Shown piece after piece: positions 29,940 to 38,635 of a DNA stretch of 64,000 nucleotides. How positions within the stretch are numbered: position 1 is the first letter of the stretch; the number at the start of each line of letters is the position of its first letter. The DNA comes from Endozoicomonas sp. ISHI1 (GTDB taxonomy: Bacteria > Pseudomonadota > Gammaproteobacteria > Pseudomonadales > Endozoicomonadaceae). The stretch is taken from the NCBI RefSeq assembly GCF_024606225.1, contig NZ_JAGRPU010000014.1, positions 1 to 64,000 of the forward strand, written 5' to 3'. The position numbers were made by a program, and so were the translations under genes. Below the pieces are notes generated by a model. It was not told where the DNA came from. It worked only from the letters and a program-made list of their open reading frames with translations, and made no database searches.

Positions 29940-30212
29940 AAATATGTTGAGGTTTTCTGCCTTGGCCAGCTGGTGATACATGGCGAATGAGGGGTCGGGA
30001 ATGATGGCTTCTTCACCTTGATGGCAGGCTGAGCGGATGATCAGGTCAATACCCTGGTCGGAGCCGTTGGTAATCATCGCCTGTTTTACTGAAGGACAAA
30101 CTGGCAGGGTTCGCTCATTAAAGTCCAGCAGCAGGTGGTCATGAGAGTCCCGGCCTTCCAGAGGTGGGGTATAAGCTCCCATTTGGACAATGTGGGATTT
30201 GAAAATACTCAT
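29940..30212 (-). pseudogene. Remnant of the HisC-like aminotransferase gene, internally deleted
   Basis: The first part matches the intact gene at 25570-26622 (MSIFKSHIVQMGAYTPPLEG, LLLDFNERTLPVCPSVKQ), but 102 bp (34 codons) are missing between SVKQA and MITNGSDQ. The deletion joins two CCTG sequences (junction at 30080-30083), which suggests recombination at short homology. After the AENLNIF region the similarity stops, and the PLP-lysine half of the gene is absent. It cannot encode an active aminotransferase. It lies between propeller genes B and C, as the intact copy lies next to propeller A. Confidence 0.85.
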
Positions 30213-30405
30213 GACAAACATTCCTGCTTGTTCTTCCAGGGTGCCAGTGTATGCAAAGCTCGTCGGGCAAGACAAGGAAAGTCACATGAGCAGCCGTGGG
30301 CAGGCTTAATAACATGAGTCTGTTATTTGTTTTCTGGAAGGTCGGATCAACCCAAAAGATCATCCATGACCGTGTCTGAATTGGCCAGATAGTTTTCCGG
30401 AAATG

Positions 30406-31752
30406 TCATTGCAGTACGATGTCCTGGAGAACTGCTGTTAATAGTACGATTAGCGAAAGGGCTTTAAGCGTCGAAGAATTATCTATTTCTGTGGTGGTTC
30501 CGGTACTGGCGTCTGTTGTATTAACTGCTGTTGTATTGACTGCTGTTGTATTGACTGCTGTTGTATTGACTGCTGTTGTATTGACCGCTGTTGCAGCGAC
30601 TGCTGTTGTAATCGCTTCAGTTGTGCTGGCTTGAGCTGTAGGTAATCTTACACCATCGACCCTATACATCAGGGCACGATCCAATCTACCAATTGACAGC
30701 CATTTGCCGTCAGGGCTGAATGCAAGGGCGTATGCTGGCGATAATGGCATTGCTATCGGAATAATTGTCAAGCGGGGTGACGACTTGAGTTCCCCATAAA
30801 CATCGACGCCTCCATTTACATAACCAATTAGCAGCTGGGTACCTTCTTGGTTGAAGACAATGCTTTCTATCCGTTGCGGTAACACGAGGGTTTGCAGAGG
30901 GCTGTTTTCGTCCGGATTCGTCCCATTATAAAGCCTGACTGTTTTTCTAGTATCCGCACATGCCAGCAGGGTGCCGTCGGAGTTGTAGGCAACAGTCAAC
31001 AAAAAGCTGCCTGAAACGAACAAGTTTTCCAGGCGGTTATACGGGCTGATCCCGCTATAAATTCTTAACCTGCTGCGTTGCTCAGCGACTGCCAGCTGGC
31101 CGTTGATGGGGTGGAAGTCAACGCCTTTTATATGGCCTCTTGCATCGGACAGGGTTTTCACGAGGGTGAACAGATTTCTCACGTTTTTAATATAAAGCCT
31201 GACCTCTGAATCTTCCCCCCCGGCTGCCAGCAGGGTGCCGTTGGAGTTAAAGGCAACAGTATTTACATCGCTTCCCGCTTCGGTCAGGGTTTGCAGGTGG
31301 TTGAACGGGCTCACCCCTTCATAAACATTGACCGTATTATCATCCCCTCCCGTTACAAGCTGAGTGCCGTCGGGGCTGAAAGTAACGCTTTTTATCCAGT
31401 TTGTTGCGTGTATGGTACGCAGAAGTCTGGGGATCCCTGAACTCACATTAAAGATTTGCAAGGATCCTGCAAGGCCGCAGCGAATAGCGCCGGAACCGAC
31501 TCCCACAGCCATGAGCGTACTGTTTTTATTCCATGCAATACTCAAAGCACTGTGGGGTCCACAAGGTGCTGGCTGTGCGACAGTGGGCGTTGAAGTGGGT
31601 ATTGCCTGTGGCTGGTTCGGATCTGTGTTAATTTCATAGAATAATTGAGGAGGTATTTGTGCTCGCTGATTAAAGCCTGATTGAGCTTTTGTAAGGTTTA
31701 ATGGCAGAGAGATAAGCAGACTTGCGATAGTCAGACCCTTTCCAAAGTTCAT
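30406..31752 (-). CDS. Secreted WD40-like beta-propeller protein C with AVNTT repeat tail
   Basis: A 448-residue paralogue of propeller B. MNFGKGLTIASLLISLPLNL is the signal peptide, followed by propeller blades (SVTFSPDGTQLVTGGDDNTV, SNGTLLAAGGEDSEV), five AVNTT-type repeats and a hydrophobic end (STLKALSLIVLLTAVLQ). The start at 31752 is supported by GGAGGAAGG just upstream on the minus strand; longer in-frame forms to 31920 lack a signal peptide at their start. Differences from B are spread over the whole protein. Confidence 0.78.
   Translation of the reverse strand: MNFGKGLTIASLLISLPLNLTKAQSGFNQRAQIPPQLFYEINTDPNQPQAIPTSTPTVAQPAPCGPHSALSIAWNKNSTLMAVGVGSGAIRCGLAGSLQIFNVSSGIPRLLRTIHATNWIKSVTFSPDGTQLVTGGDDNTVNVYEGVSPFNHLQTLTEAGSDVNTVAFNSNGTLLAAGGEDSEVRLYIKNVRNLFTLVKTLSDARGHIKGVDFHPINGQLAVAEQRSRLRIYSGISPYNRLENLFVSGSFLLTVAYNSDGTLLACADTRKTVRLYNGTNPDENSPLQTLVLPQRIESIVFNQEGTQLLIGYVNGGVDVYGELKSSPRLTIIPIAMPLSPAYALAFSPDGKWLSIGRLDRALMYRVDGVRLPTAQASTTEAITTAVAATAVNTTAVNTTAVNTTAVNTTAVNTTDASTGTTTEIDNSSTLKALSLIVLLTAVLQDIVLQ
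30513..30587. repeat. 15-bp tandem repeat (five units) in propeller gene C
   Basis: The same unit as at 28602-28691 (CTGTTGTATTGACTG), here in five copies with one substitution in the first and one in the last. It encodes the AVNTT stalk. The copy number differs from the paralogue, as expected for a slippage-prone repeat. Confidence 0.9.
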
Positions 31753-31984
31753 TACCTTCCTCCAGAGTTCCGGCTTTGAATCATTCGGAAAGTTTCCGGA
31801 GCCGGCGTGGCTATGACAAAAAACAGTGAAGATAGAGAGTTGAGACTTCTTCATGACAGGAGCGCTTTCAGTACTTTCAGTATCTTGGATGAAAAACCTC
31901 TCTCTCACGCAGAGTTGCAAAAGAGAGCATCCGGACTGATCGCTTGAGGTTGAGTATAAGCTCGGTCCGGGTGAAAGAAAACTA

Positions 31985-32160
31985 AAAGACCCACTGCAAT
32001 ATCGTTCCTTGAAGAACCGCTGTGAACAATGTGACTTAAGAAGGTTGTACGCAGCGAAGCATTATGCACTTCTGTAACGCCTCTTGTAACCGCTTCTTCT
32101 GGCATCTGCTGAATCAGACTGAATGTCTGAATGATTTGAGCAGCTGGAATGAAGCGCATA
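31985..32160 (-). pseudogene. Decayed remnant of a fourth propeller gene (C-terminal part)
   Basis: On the minus strand the sequence reads GVTEVHNASLRTTFLSHIV in one frame and TAVLQGTILQ in another. Together they match the end of the propeller family (TEVKNASTLVALTF in A, and LLTAVLQDIVLQ in C), with a frameshift between. No propeller blades remain. It lies between propeller C and birA, at the outer edge of the array. Confidence 0.6.
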
Positions 32161-32190
32161 TTATTTGCTCTCAGTTGTTGGGAGTGGTTG

Positions 32191-33153
32191 ATGGATAAAT
32201 TACTGGGCTTGTTGGCAGATGGACAATTCCATTCCGGTGAAGAACTGGGTGAGCATCTTGGGATTAGCCGGGCAGCTGTCTGGAAAAAACTGAAAGCGGT
32301 TGAAGAGCTTGGCCTGGCACTGGATTCTGTGCGAGGTAAGGGTTACCGCCTCGGCGGTGGTGTTGAGCTTCTTGATCACAAAAAGATTGAAAGCTTTATA
32401 GATCCTGACGTTCGTAATAAATCTGAAGTTCATACCTGCGTTATTACAAAGTCAACCAATGATCTGGTTCGTGCCCTTGGACCGGTTTCCGAAGGGGTCA
32501 TCCGTTTTTGTCTGGCTGAGCATCAGTTAAAAGGGCGGGGGCGACGGGGTCGTGTATGGAGCAGTCCTTTTGGTTCAACAGTGTGTTTATCAGCCTTGTG
32601 GCAGAGCGGTGAGGGAACGGCTTCGCTGGAAGGGCTCAGTCTTGCGGTCGGTCTGGGTGTTGCGAAAGCATTGGAAACACTGGGAGCCAGAGAGTTAAAG
32701 CTTAAATGGCCCAATGACGTTCTTTGGCAGGGTAAAAAACTCTGCGGTGTGTTACTGGAAGTTCATGGAGATCCCACGGGAGAGTGTGAAGTGGTGATTG
32801 GGATAGGCATTAATGTCCGTTTAAGTGATGAGCAGTTGGCGTCAGTGGGTCAGCCTGCTATCGACCTTTTCCGGGTGTGTGGCAGAGCGGTGAGTCGAAA
32901 CGCGGTCGCAGGTCAGTTGATCAATACTCTGACACATTTACTCGATGGGTTCGGACAAGGTGGCTTTAAACTGTACAGGGAACAATGGTATGAATACGAT
33001 GCCTTTCATGGCAGGGAAGTTACAATAATGGCTTCTACCCGATCCGTAACAGGGCGTTACATGGGAGTGGATGATCAGGGTGGACTGCTGCTTGAGACAG
33101 CTTCTGGTCTTCATGTGTTTAATGGTGGTGAAGTGTCATTACGTCAGTCATGA
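32191..33153 (+). CDS. birA: Bifunctional biotin ligase / biotin operon repressor
   Basis: A 320-residue protein. The N-terminal winged helix (GEELGEHLGISRAAVWKKLKA) would bind the biotin operator. The ligase domain carries GRGRRGRVWSSPFGS (biotinyl-AMP loop) and LKWPNDVLWQGKKLCGVLLE, and a C-terminal SH3-like domain follows. It attaches biotin to acetyl-CoA carboxylase and similar enzymes. ATG at 32191 has GGGAG just upstream; an in-frame ATG at 32149 adds a non-conserved leader. It overlaps coaX by 4 bp (ATGA), a common pairing. Confidence 0.95.
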   Translation: MDKLLGLLADGQFHSGEELGEHLGISRAAVWKKLKAVEELGLALDSVRGKGYRLGGGVELLDHKKIESFIDPDVRNKSEVHTCVITKSTNDLVRALGPVSEGVIRFCLAEHQLKGRGRRGRVWSSPFGSTVCLSALWQSGEGTASLEGLSLAVGLGVAKALETLGARELKLKWPNDVLWQGKKLCGVLLEVHGDPTGECEVVIGIGINVRLSDEQLASVGQPAIDLFRVCGRAVSRNAVAGQLINTLTHLLDGFGQGGFKLYREQWYEYDAFHGREVTIMASTRSVTGRYMGVDDQGGLLLETASGLHVFNGGEVSLRQS

Positions 33154-33902
33154 ACAAACTCACGGGTAGTCAGCTGCAGCTGGATGCAGGAAATACGCGG
33201 CTCAAATGGCGTCTGATGGCGGGTAGAGCTGCCGTTCAGTCAGGCTTCATTAATAATGATGCTGACTGGCAGATTATCTTGTCTCTGCTGCTGGAACAAT
33301 GGGGTACTCTTCATTCCATTGCTATTTCGACAGTCTCTGGAAACGCAAGATTAGGTCAGTTGTTGCGCATATTGTCAGAAGCTACCGGCATAGAGCCATT
33401 TATTGCCAAAACCCAAAAAACCTTTGCTGGTCTCACGGTTATCTATAAAGAAGTAGAGAGGTTGGGTGTAGATCGTTGGCTGGCCATGCTAGCGGCACAT
33501 GCTCATCCACTCGACGACACCAAAGTCGTTGTTAGTTGTGGTACAGCTATTACAGTGGATGTAATTGATGGTCAGGGAGATCATCAGGGGGGCTTCATTG
33601 TTCCGGGTATCCGTCTGATGAAGAAAGCTCTGGCGGTCAATACAGCCAATCTCGACAACATTGAGCATCCTGCAGAGGCGACGGCACTGGGCACTGTCAC
33701 TTCAGAATGCATTAATCATGGTGTTCTGGCCATGGCAGTATCTCTCATTAATGAGACTTGTCTCAAATGGCCGGGAGCCCGTTTGTTTTTAACCGGAGGT
33801 GATGCCTCTTTGTTGCAAGCCTATATAAAGGAAGAAATAGAGCAGGTTCTGATTGAAGAGCTGGTTTTGGATGGACTCTCGATTGCCTCTGAAAGACAAT
33901 AA
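33150..33902 (+). CDS. coaX: Type III pantothenate kinase
   Basis: A 250-residue protein of the ASKHA fold. LDAGNTRLKWRL (phosphate 1), GVDRWLAMLAA and VVSCGTAITVDVID (phosphate 2) are the family motifs. It phosphorylates pantothenate, the first step of coenzyme A synthesis, and unlike CoaA it is not feedback-inhibited by CoA. It is translationally coupled to birA by a 4-bp overlap. Confidence 0.93.
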   Translation: MNKLTGSQLQLDAGNTRLKWRLMAGRAAVQSGFINNDADWQIILSLLLEQWGTLHSIAISTVSGNARLGQLLRILSEATGIEPFIAKTQKTFAGLTVIYKEVERLGVDRWLAMLAAHAHPLDDTKVVVSCGTAITVDVIDGQGDHQGGFIVPGIRLMKKALAVNTANLDNIEHPAEATALGTVTSECINHGVLAMAVSLINETCLKWPGARLFLTGGDASLLQAYIKEEIEQVLIEELVLDGLSIASERQ

Positions 33903-33996
33903 TGTTAATTGATCACTCTGATTAACAATTAACGGGAAGTCATACTTTTTAAAGAGGTTCTTTATAGGGTGTAACTTTCAAAATTCGGTTTTTAGT

Positions 33997-34695
33997 ATGC
34001 GCTGGATCGTTCTAATACTTCTCTTGTCCAATGTCGGCTACTTTGTTTGGGGCTATTATCACCAGTCTCATAAGCCTTATCGGGCAATAAAAGTCGACAC
34101 CGAAGTGCCTGTACAGGCAGGTAAAAGATTGATGCTGCTCTCTGAAATGGCGTCAACACTTCCTGAGCAAACACTGAAGAAAAAAGAAACCAAGGGAATC
34201 GCTGAAGCTCAGTGTCTTGTAGTGGGACCTTTTGAATCCTCAGCAAAAGCAGACAGTCTGCAGCAAAAACTCTTTTCAGTGGGTGTTTCGAGTAGAGAAC
34301 GCTCTGACAATGAGGTAATGCTTGCAGACTACTGGGTGCATATTCCGCCCCGAAGTAATCGTCAGGCGGCAATAAGATTGTTAAGAGAATTGCAGGGGCA
34401 GGGGATAGACAGTTTTGTGATTACACAGGGAGAACTGGCCAATGGCATATCTCTGGGGTTATTCAGTAAAGAGGTTTCGGCAAATGAAGTCAGTCGTCGT
34501 GTACAAGAAGCGGGTTATGAACCCGCTATTAAAAAGTTGCCCCGTGAGCCTGAAACTTTCTGGCTGGAGATGACGGATTCAGAAGCAAAAAAGTTAAGTG
34601 CTGGTTTTTGGGAGAGACAGGCCGACGAATACAATGATCTGAAAATGCTGGAAAAAAACTGCAAAAGCGTTGCATCCGATGATTCGATTCACTAA
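33997..34695 (+). CDS. SPOR-domain membrane protein
   Basis: A 232-residue protein with an N-terminal hydrophobic segment (MRWIVLILLLSNVGYFVWGY) acting as a membrane anchor and a periplasmic part. GISLGLFSKEVSANEVSRRVQEAGYEP is a SPOR-like repeat, and CLVVGPFESSAKADSLQQKL is a second, more diverged one. SPOR domains bind denuded septal peptidoglycan. It follows coaX by 94 bp in the same direction, a common arrangement next to the tRNA/secE region in gammaproteobacteria. Confidence 0.8.
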   Translation: MRWIVLILLLSNVGYFVWGYYHQSHKPYRAIKVDTEVPVQAGKRLMLLSEMASTLPEQTLKKKETKGIAEAQCLVVGPFESSAKADSLQQKLFSVGVSSRERSDNEVMLADYWVHIPPRSNRQAAIRLLRELQGQGIDSFVITQGELANGISLGLFSKEVSANEVSRRVQEAGYEPAIKKLPREPETFWLEMTDSEAKKLSAGFWERQADEYNDLKMLEKNCKSVASDDSIH

Positions 34696-34761
34696 TATAC
34701 GCCTGCGCTTCGGGGCGGTTAAATAAAGCAGGCTTTCTGTATCGTTTGCAGGGAAACAAAC

Positions 34762-34789
34762 TTGACATTGAAAAGCTCCTGAATAAAAT
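34762..34789 (+). promoter_or_regulatory. Sigma-70 promoter of the tRNA cluster
   Basis: TTGACA at 34762-34767 and TAAAAT at 34784-34789 with a 16-bp spacer. The -35 is a perfect consensus and the sequence after the -10 is GC-rich (AGCGCAGC), as in stringently controlled stable-RNA promoters. The first tRNA begins 12 bp downstream. Confidence 0.85.
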
Positions 34790-34801
34790 AGCGCAGCACT
34801 T

Positions 34802-34885
34802 GGTGGGGTTCCCGAGCGGCCAAAGGGATCAGACTGTAAATCTGACGCGAAAGCTTCGCTGGTTCGAATCCAGCCCCCACCACCA
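34802..34885 (+). tRNA. tRNA-Tyr (GTA)
   Basis: An 84-nt class II tRNA with encoded CCA. Acceptor GGTGGGG pairs with CCCCACC, the anticodon GTA is at 34836-34838, and the long variable arm ends GCTTCGC. The T-loop is GGTTCGAATCC. It is the first of four tRNA genes upstream of secE. Confidence 0.97.
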
Positions 34886-34955
34886 GATTGCCAGGTCTTC
34901 TTTTGTTGTAAGTTGGCTTGATAAGTGGGCATACTGCATGATGTGGTCCTGCTTC

Positions 34956-35029
<74 letters not shown>

Positions 35030-35046
35030 TTGATTCTGATTTAAGT

Positions 35047-35122
35047 GCTCTTGTAGCTCAGTTGGTAGAGCGCACCCTTGGTAAGGGTGAGGTCGGCAGT
35101 TCAAATCTGCTCAAGAGCTCCA
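35047..35122 (+). tRNA. tRNA-Thr (GGT)
   Basis: A 76-nt tRNA with encoded CCA: acceptor GCTCTTG/CAAGAGC, anticodon GGT at 35080-35082, T-loop AGTTCAAATCT. In E. coli the corresponding gene is followed by tufB; no tuf is present here. Confidence 0.97.
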
Positions 35123-35192
35123 TATGATAGAAATACGGTAGTTTACTCCTGTTTCTGGCCTCTGTTAAAAGAGGTTTAAAAAAGAATAAGAC

Positions 35193-35221
35193 TTTTCAGC
35201 TTGATTGGGGTCGATTATAAT
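35193..35221 (+). promoter_or_regulatory. Probable promoter for tRNA-Trp, secE and nusG
   Basis: TTTTCA at 35193-35198 and a perfect TATAAT at 35216-35221 with a 17-bp spacer, about 50 bp before tRNA-Trp. The -35 is poor, so strength is uncertain. A weak 5-bp hairpin just upstream (35159-35174) may separate it from tRNA-Thr. Confidence 0.6.
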
Positions 35222-35270
35222 TGATCGGTCCTTGTATCGGGGTGGGTATAACAAGACTGCTCAAAGATAC

Positions 35271-35346
35271 AGGCCAGTAGTTCAATTGGTAGAGCACCGG
35301 TCTCCAAAACCGGGGGTTGGGGGTTCGATTCCCTCCTGGCCTGCCA
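35271..35346 (+). tRNA. tRNA-Trp (CCA)
   Basis: A 76-nt tRNA with encoded CCA: acceptor AGGCCAG/CTGGCCT, anticodon CCA at 35304-35306, T-loop GGTTCGATTCC. It lies 61 bp upstream of secE, as in other gammaproteobacteria. Confidence 0.97.
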
Positions 35347-35407
35347 TTTCTATTTTATGTCAGCGTTTTGTTCTGACAAAGCTTATCCGAGTAGAGATAG
35401 TCAACCA

Positions 35408-35779
35408 ATGAGTGGAAAACCTGAAGTAGCATCTAAAGGACGACTGGACGGGCTCATGTGGGCTCTGGTGGCGGTTCTGTTAGTTGCTGGTGTTGGCGGG
35501 AATGTGTACTTTGGTGAGTATTCTGTTCTCTATAGAGCGTTGGCGTTGGTGGCTCTGGCTGTAGTGGCCGGGTTTATTGCGCTTCAAACCGTAAAGGGTG
35601 ATGCTTTTTGGACATTGGTCAAAGAAGCAAAGGTTGAGATTCGAAAAGTAGTCTGGCCGACTCGTCAGGAAACTGTTCAGACCACGCTGATTGTTGTGGC
35701 GGTGGTTGTTATTATGGGGCTCATTTTATGGGCGCTTGATTCTCTGCTAGGCTGGATCATCAGTAGCCTGATTGGATAG
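35408..35779 (+). CDS. secE: Preprotein translocase subunit SecE
   Basis: A 123-residue inner-membrane protein with three hydrophobic segments. The conserved VKEAKVEIRKVVWPTRQETVQTT stretch before the last helix is the SecE signature. It clamps SecY in the translocon. The ATG at 35408 is the first with the SecE N-terminus. nusG begins 9 bp downstream. Confidence 0.96.
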   Translation: MSGKPEVASKGRLDGLMWALVAVLLVAGVGGNVYFGEYSVLYRALALVALAVVAGFIALQTVKGDAFWTLVKEAKVEIRKVVWPTRQETVQTTLIVVAVVVIMGLILWALDSLLGWIISSLIG

Positions 35780-35788
35780 GGATAAATA

Positions 35789-36322
35789 ATGGCGAAACGT
35801 TGGTATGTGGTTCATGCCTACTCCGGCTATGAGAAGCAGGTGATGCGTTCGCTGATTGAGCGCGTAAAACTTCATGGTATGGAGGATCTCTTTGGTGAGA
35901 TTTTGGTGCCTACCGAGGAAGTGGTTGAAATCAGGAACGGCCAGAAGCGCAAAAGTGAGCGTAAATTCTTCCCTGGATATGTATTAGTCCAGATGGAAAT
36001 GAATGAAGATAGTTGGCATCTTATTAAAGATACTCCTCGAGTGATGGGCTTTATTGGTGGTACCGCGGATAAGCCGGCACCTATCACTGAAAAAGAGGCC
36101 GATGCGATACTGCAGCGTGTTCAGGAAGGTGTTGAGAAACCTCGTCCCAAGACGTTGTTCGAACCTGGTGAGATGGTTCGGGTTATTGATGGGCCGTTTG
36201 CGGACTTCAACGGCGTAGTAGAGGAAGTGAACTACGAGAAGAGTCGTCTGCATGTGGCGGTAATGATTTTCGGTCGCTCTACACCGGTTGAGCTCGAGTT
36301 TGCTCAGGTCGAAAAAGTCTGA
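35789..36322 (+). CDS. nusG: Transcription elongation/termination factor NusG
   Basis: A 177-residue protein. The NGN domain ([31 protein letters not shown]) contacts RNA polymerase, and the C-terminal KOW domain ([24 protein letters not shown]) contacts Rho or ribosomal protein S10. Length and order are normal. Confidence 0.97.
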   Translation: MAKRWYVVHAYSGYEKQVMRSLIERVKLHGMEDLFGEILVPTEEVVEIRNGQKRKSERKFFPGYVLVQMEMNEDSWHLIKDTPRVMGFIGGTADKPAPITEKEADAILQRVQEGVEKPRPKTLFEPGEMVRVIDGPFADFNGVVEEVNYEKSRLHVAVMIFGRSTPVELEFAQVEKV

Positions 36323-36371
36323 TCTGTCTTGAGCGTGTCTTTAGGGATAGCAGACACTATAAGAGTTTAAG

Positions 36372-36405
36372 ACCCTGTGCTGTGTGAATGGCGCAGGGTT
36401 TTTAT
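36372..36405 (+). terminator. Intrinsic terminator or attenuator between nusG and rplK
   Basis: ACCCTGTGC (36372-36380) pairs with GCGCAGGGT (36391-36399), with one G-T wobble, followed by a short run of T. The remaining leader to rplK (36406-36501) holds GC-rich inverted segments where the L1 autoregulatory site of rplKA would be expected; the site itself cannot be placed with confidence. Confidence 0.75.
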
Positions 36406-36501
36406 CTGAGGGGCGAAAGCCCGGAACGGGTAGCTGAAACAGGTACTTCTGGTGAAAACCGGTAGACGCTGTTGATGCGGTGACCCATTGTTGAGGTTGA
36501 T

Positions 36502-36936
36502 ATGGCTAAGAAAGTCGAAGCTTACATCAAGCTGCAGGTTCCTGCAGGTAAAGCTAACCCTTCACCACCTGTTGGTCCCGCTCTGGGTCAGCACGGTGTG
36601 AACATCATGGAGTTCTGCAAGGCGTTCAACGCCAAGACTCAGGAGATGGACGCTGGTATGCCGATTCCGGTAATCATTACCGTATACGGCGATCGTAGTT
36701 TCACTTTTGAGACCAAGACTCCACCTGCATCCGTTCTGCTGAAGAAAGTTCTGAAGCTCAAGAAAGGTTCCGGTCGTCCAAATACAGAAAAAGTAGGTAC
36801 TGCTACTCGTGAGCAGTTGCTGGAAGTGGCCAGGATTAAAGAACCTGATCTGACTGCAGCAGACGAAGATGCGGCAATCCGCACCATCGCTGGTTCCGCT
36901 CGTTCCATGGGTGTCAACGTGGAGGGTGTGGAATAA
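36502..36936 (+). CDS. rplK: 50S ribosomal protein L11
   Basis: A 144-residue protein: [28 protein letters not shown] is the L11 N-terminal signature (given here as family hallmark VGPALGQHG), and the C-terminal RNA-binding domain follows. It forms the GTPase-associated region with 23S rRNA. Its stop overlaps the rplA start by one base. Confidence 0.97.
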   Translation: MAKKVEAYIKLQVPAGKANPSPPVGPALGQHGVNIMEFCKAFNAKTQEMDAGMPIPVIITVYGDRSFTFETKTPPASVLLKKVLKLKKGSGRPNTEKVGTATREQLLEVARIKEPDLTAADEDAAIRTIAGSARSMGVNVEGVE

Positions 36937-37631
36937 TGGCTAAGATGTCCAAGCGCGCCAAAATGATTGCTGAGAAGGTTGTAGCTGAAAAGGCTTATTC
37001 CTTTGAAGAAGCGGCTAACGTCCTGAAAGAAGTATCCAGCGTCAAGTTCAAGGAATCTGTTGAAATTTCAGTCAACCTGGGTGTGGATCCTCGTAAATCT
37101 GATCAGGTTGTTCGTGGTTCTACCGTTCTGCCTGCAGGTACCGGAAAAGACGTCCGTGTTGCTGTGTTTACACAAGGTGCTAACGCTGAAGCGGCCAAAG
37201 AAGCCGGTGCTGACATCGTTGGTATGGACGATCTTGCTGCTCAGGTTAAAGCTGGCGAAATGAACTTTGACGTTGTTATCGCTTCTCCCGATGCGATGCG
37301 CGTTGTAGGTCAGCTGGGCCAGATTCTGGGTCCACGTGGCCTGATGCCTAACCCTAAAGTGGGTACTGTTACTCCAAACGTTGCTGAAGCCGTTAAAAAC
37401 GCTAAAGCCGGTCAGGTACGTTTTCGTACTGATAAGAACGGTATCATCCACGCGGGTATCGGCAAGATCGATTTTGAAGCGGGTTCACTGCAAGAGAACG
37501 CTGAAGCACTACTGGCTGAACTGAAGAAGCTGAAGCCTTCTTCCAGCAAGGGTATTTACATGAAGAAAGTCACCCTGTCTTCTACTATGGGCCCGGGACT
37601 GACCATCGACATGAACTCACTGAATATCTAG
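36936..37631 (+). CDS. rplA: 50S ribosomal protein L1
   Basis: A 231-residue protein with the signatures [20 protein letters not shown] and [13 protein letters not shown]. It forms the L1 stalk and represses its own rplKA mRNA in enterobacteria. It starts within the rplK stop (TAATG). An 18-bp tandem repeat pair follows the stop after 18 bp. Confidence 0.97.
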   Translation: MAKMSKRAKMIAEKVVAEKAYSFEEAANVLKEVSSVKFKESVEISVNLGVDPRKSDQVVRGSTVLPAGTGKDVRVAVFTQGANAEAAKEAGADIVGMDDLAAQVKAGEMNFDVVIASPDAMRVVGQLGQILGPRGLMPNPKVGTVTPNVAEAVKNAKAGQVRFRTDKNGIIHAGIGKIDFEAGSLQENAEALLAELKKLKPSSSKGIYMKKVTLSSTMGPGLTIDMNSLNI

Positions 37632-37649
37632 TATTCACGGATTTGCTTA

Positions 37650-37685
37650 AAGCAGCCTTGAGCTGATAAACAGCCTTGAGCTGGT
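37650..37685 (+). repeat. Tandem pair of the 18-bp repeat seen after rbsD
   Basis: Unit 1 (37650-37667, AAGCAGCCTTGAGCTGAT) and unit 2 (37668-37685) differ at two bases. The unit matches that at 7784-7819 in the same orientation relative to the preceding gene. Confidence 0.75.
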
Positions 37686-37724
37686 AAATGAATAGCGGAA
37701 AGCTGCAGGCAGCATGTCTGCAGT

Positions 37725-37915
37725 ATCCGAAAGACTTTGGGGTCTCCGGTTTTCGGAGGTCGTCAAAGATCGTAGGTGTGAAGATCTGTGCCTGTTTAAT
37801 CGGGGTTGGGCCAGAGGTCTGACAAAAAGATCGACGCTTAATTTCCTGCGTAGACGGTGAGCAATACAAAAGACTGTTACAGTGTTTTGCTATTAACCCT
37901 TCACCGTATTGTAAT
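37725..37915 (+). ncRNA. Probable L10 leader (autoregulatory RNA of rplJL)
   Basis: This part of the 344-bp rplA-rplJ gap has blocks recalled from the gammaproteobacterial L10 leader: GGGGTTGGGCCAGAGGTCTG, an AAAAAGATCGACG stretch, TTTCCTGCGTAGACGGTGA, and the distal TTCACCGTA that can pair with ACGGTGA. In such leaders the L10-L7/L12 complex binds and represses translation of rplJL. Exact ends are not fixed; the call rests on remembered motifs and position. Confidence 0.6.
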
Positions 37916-37975
37916 TGCCCGGCTTTTCAGTGGCTGAAGAGCTGGGTGTTAACTTCATAATTTGGAGTAAAGCCA

Positions 37976-38506
37976 ATGGCGTTAGGACTCGAAGACAAGA
38001 AGGCGATTGTCGCCGAAGTCAGCGAGGCTGCACAAAGCGCTCTGTCGGCTGTAATCGCGGACTACCGTGGTCTCACGGTTGACCAGATGACGCAACTGCG
38101 TAAGCAGGCTCGTGAAGGTAACGTATACCTGAAGGTTGTACGTAACACCTTGGCCAAGCGCGCTGTTGAAGGCACTGATTTCGAGTGCCTGCAAGACTCT
38201 CTGGTTGGTCCAACTGTGCTGGCCTTCTCTCAGGAAGACCCGGGCGCGGCAGCGCGTCTGATGAAGGACTTCGCTAAAGAGAACGATGCTCTGGAAGTTA
38301 AGGCTCTGTCCATCTCTGGACAGGTTCTGGGTGCAGAGCAAATTGATGTTCTGGCCAAGATGCCTACTCTGGATCAGGCTCGCGCGATGCTGATGAGTGT
38401 GATGATTGCACCTGTGACCAAGCTGGCAAGAACTCTGAACGAGTTCCCAGGCAGCATTACACGTGTAATGGCAGCTGTTGCCGACGAGAAGAAAAAAGCC
38501 GCATAA
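37976..38506 (+). CDS. rplJ: 50S ribosomal protein L10
   Basis: A 176-residue protein: [20 protein letters not shown] and [19 protein letters not shown] are the rRNA-binding domain, and the C-terminal helix binds L7/L12 dimers. Length is slightly longer than in E. coli. With L7/L12 it autoregulates the operon. Confidence 0.97.
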   Translation: MALGLEDKKAIVAEVSEAAQSALSAVIADYRGLTVDQMTQLRKQAREGNVYLKVVRNTLAKRAVEGTDFECLQDSLVGPTVLAFSQEDPGAAARLMKDFAKENDALEVKALSISGQVLGAEQIDVLAKMPTLDQARAMLMSVMIAPVTKLARTLNEFPGSITRVMAAVADEKKKAA

Positions 38507-38635
38507 GCCCTTTGGCAGGCATGAAGTTCACTGCAAAGGAAGTCCTTGGTGTGGAAGTGACCTGCTGGCTGGTTTTTCTCTCTTATTTAATGAATTCCGG
38601 GGTTTTACCCCAAAAAAGATTTTTGGAGACATACA

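Noticed and set aside
35205..35411. Protein-coding frame over tRNA-Trp
   Set aside because: It runs through a clear tRNA gene and ends inside secE in another frame; it is a chance reading frame.
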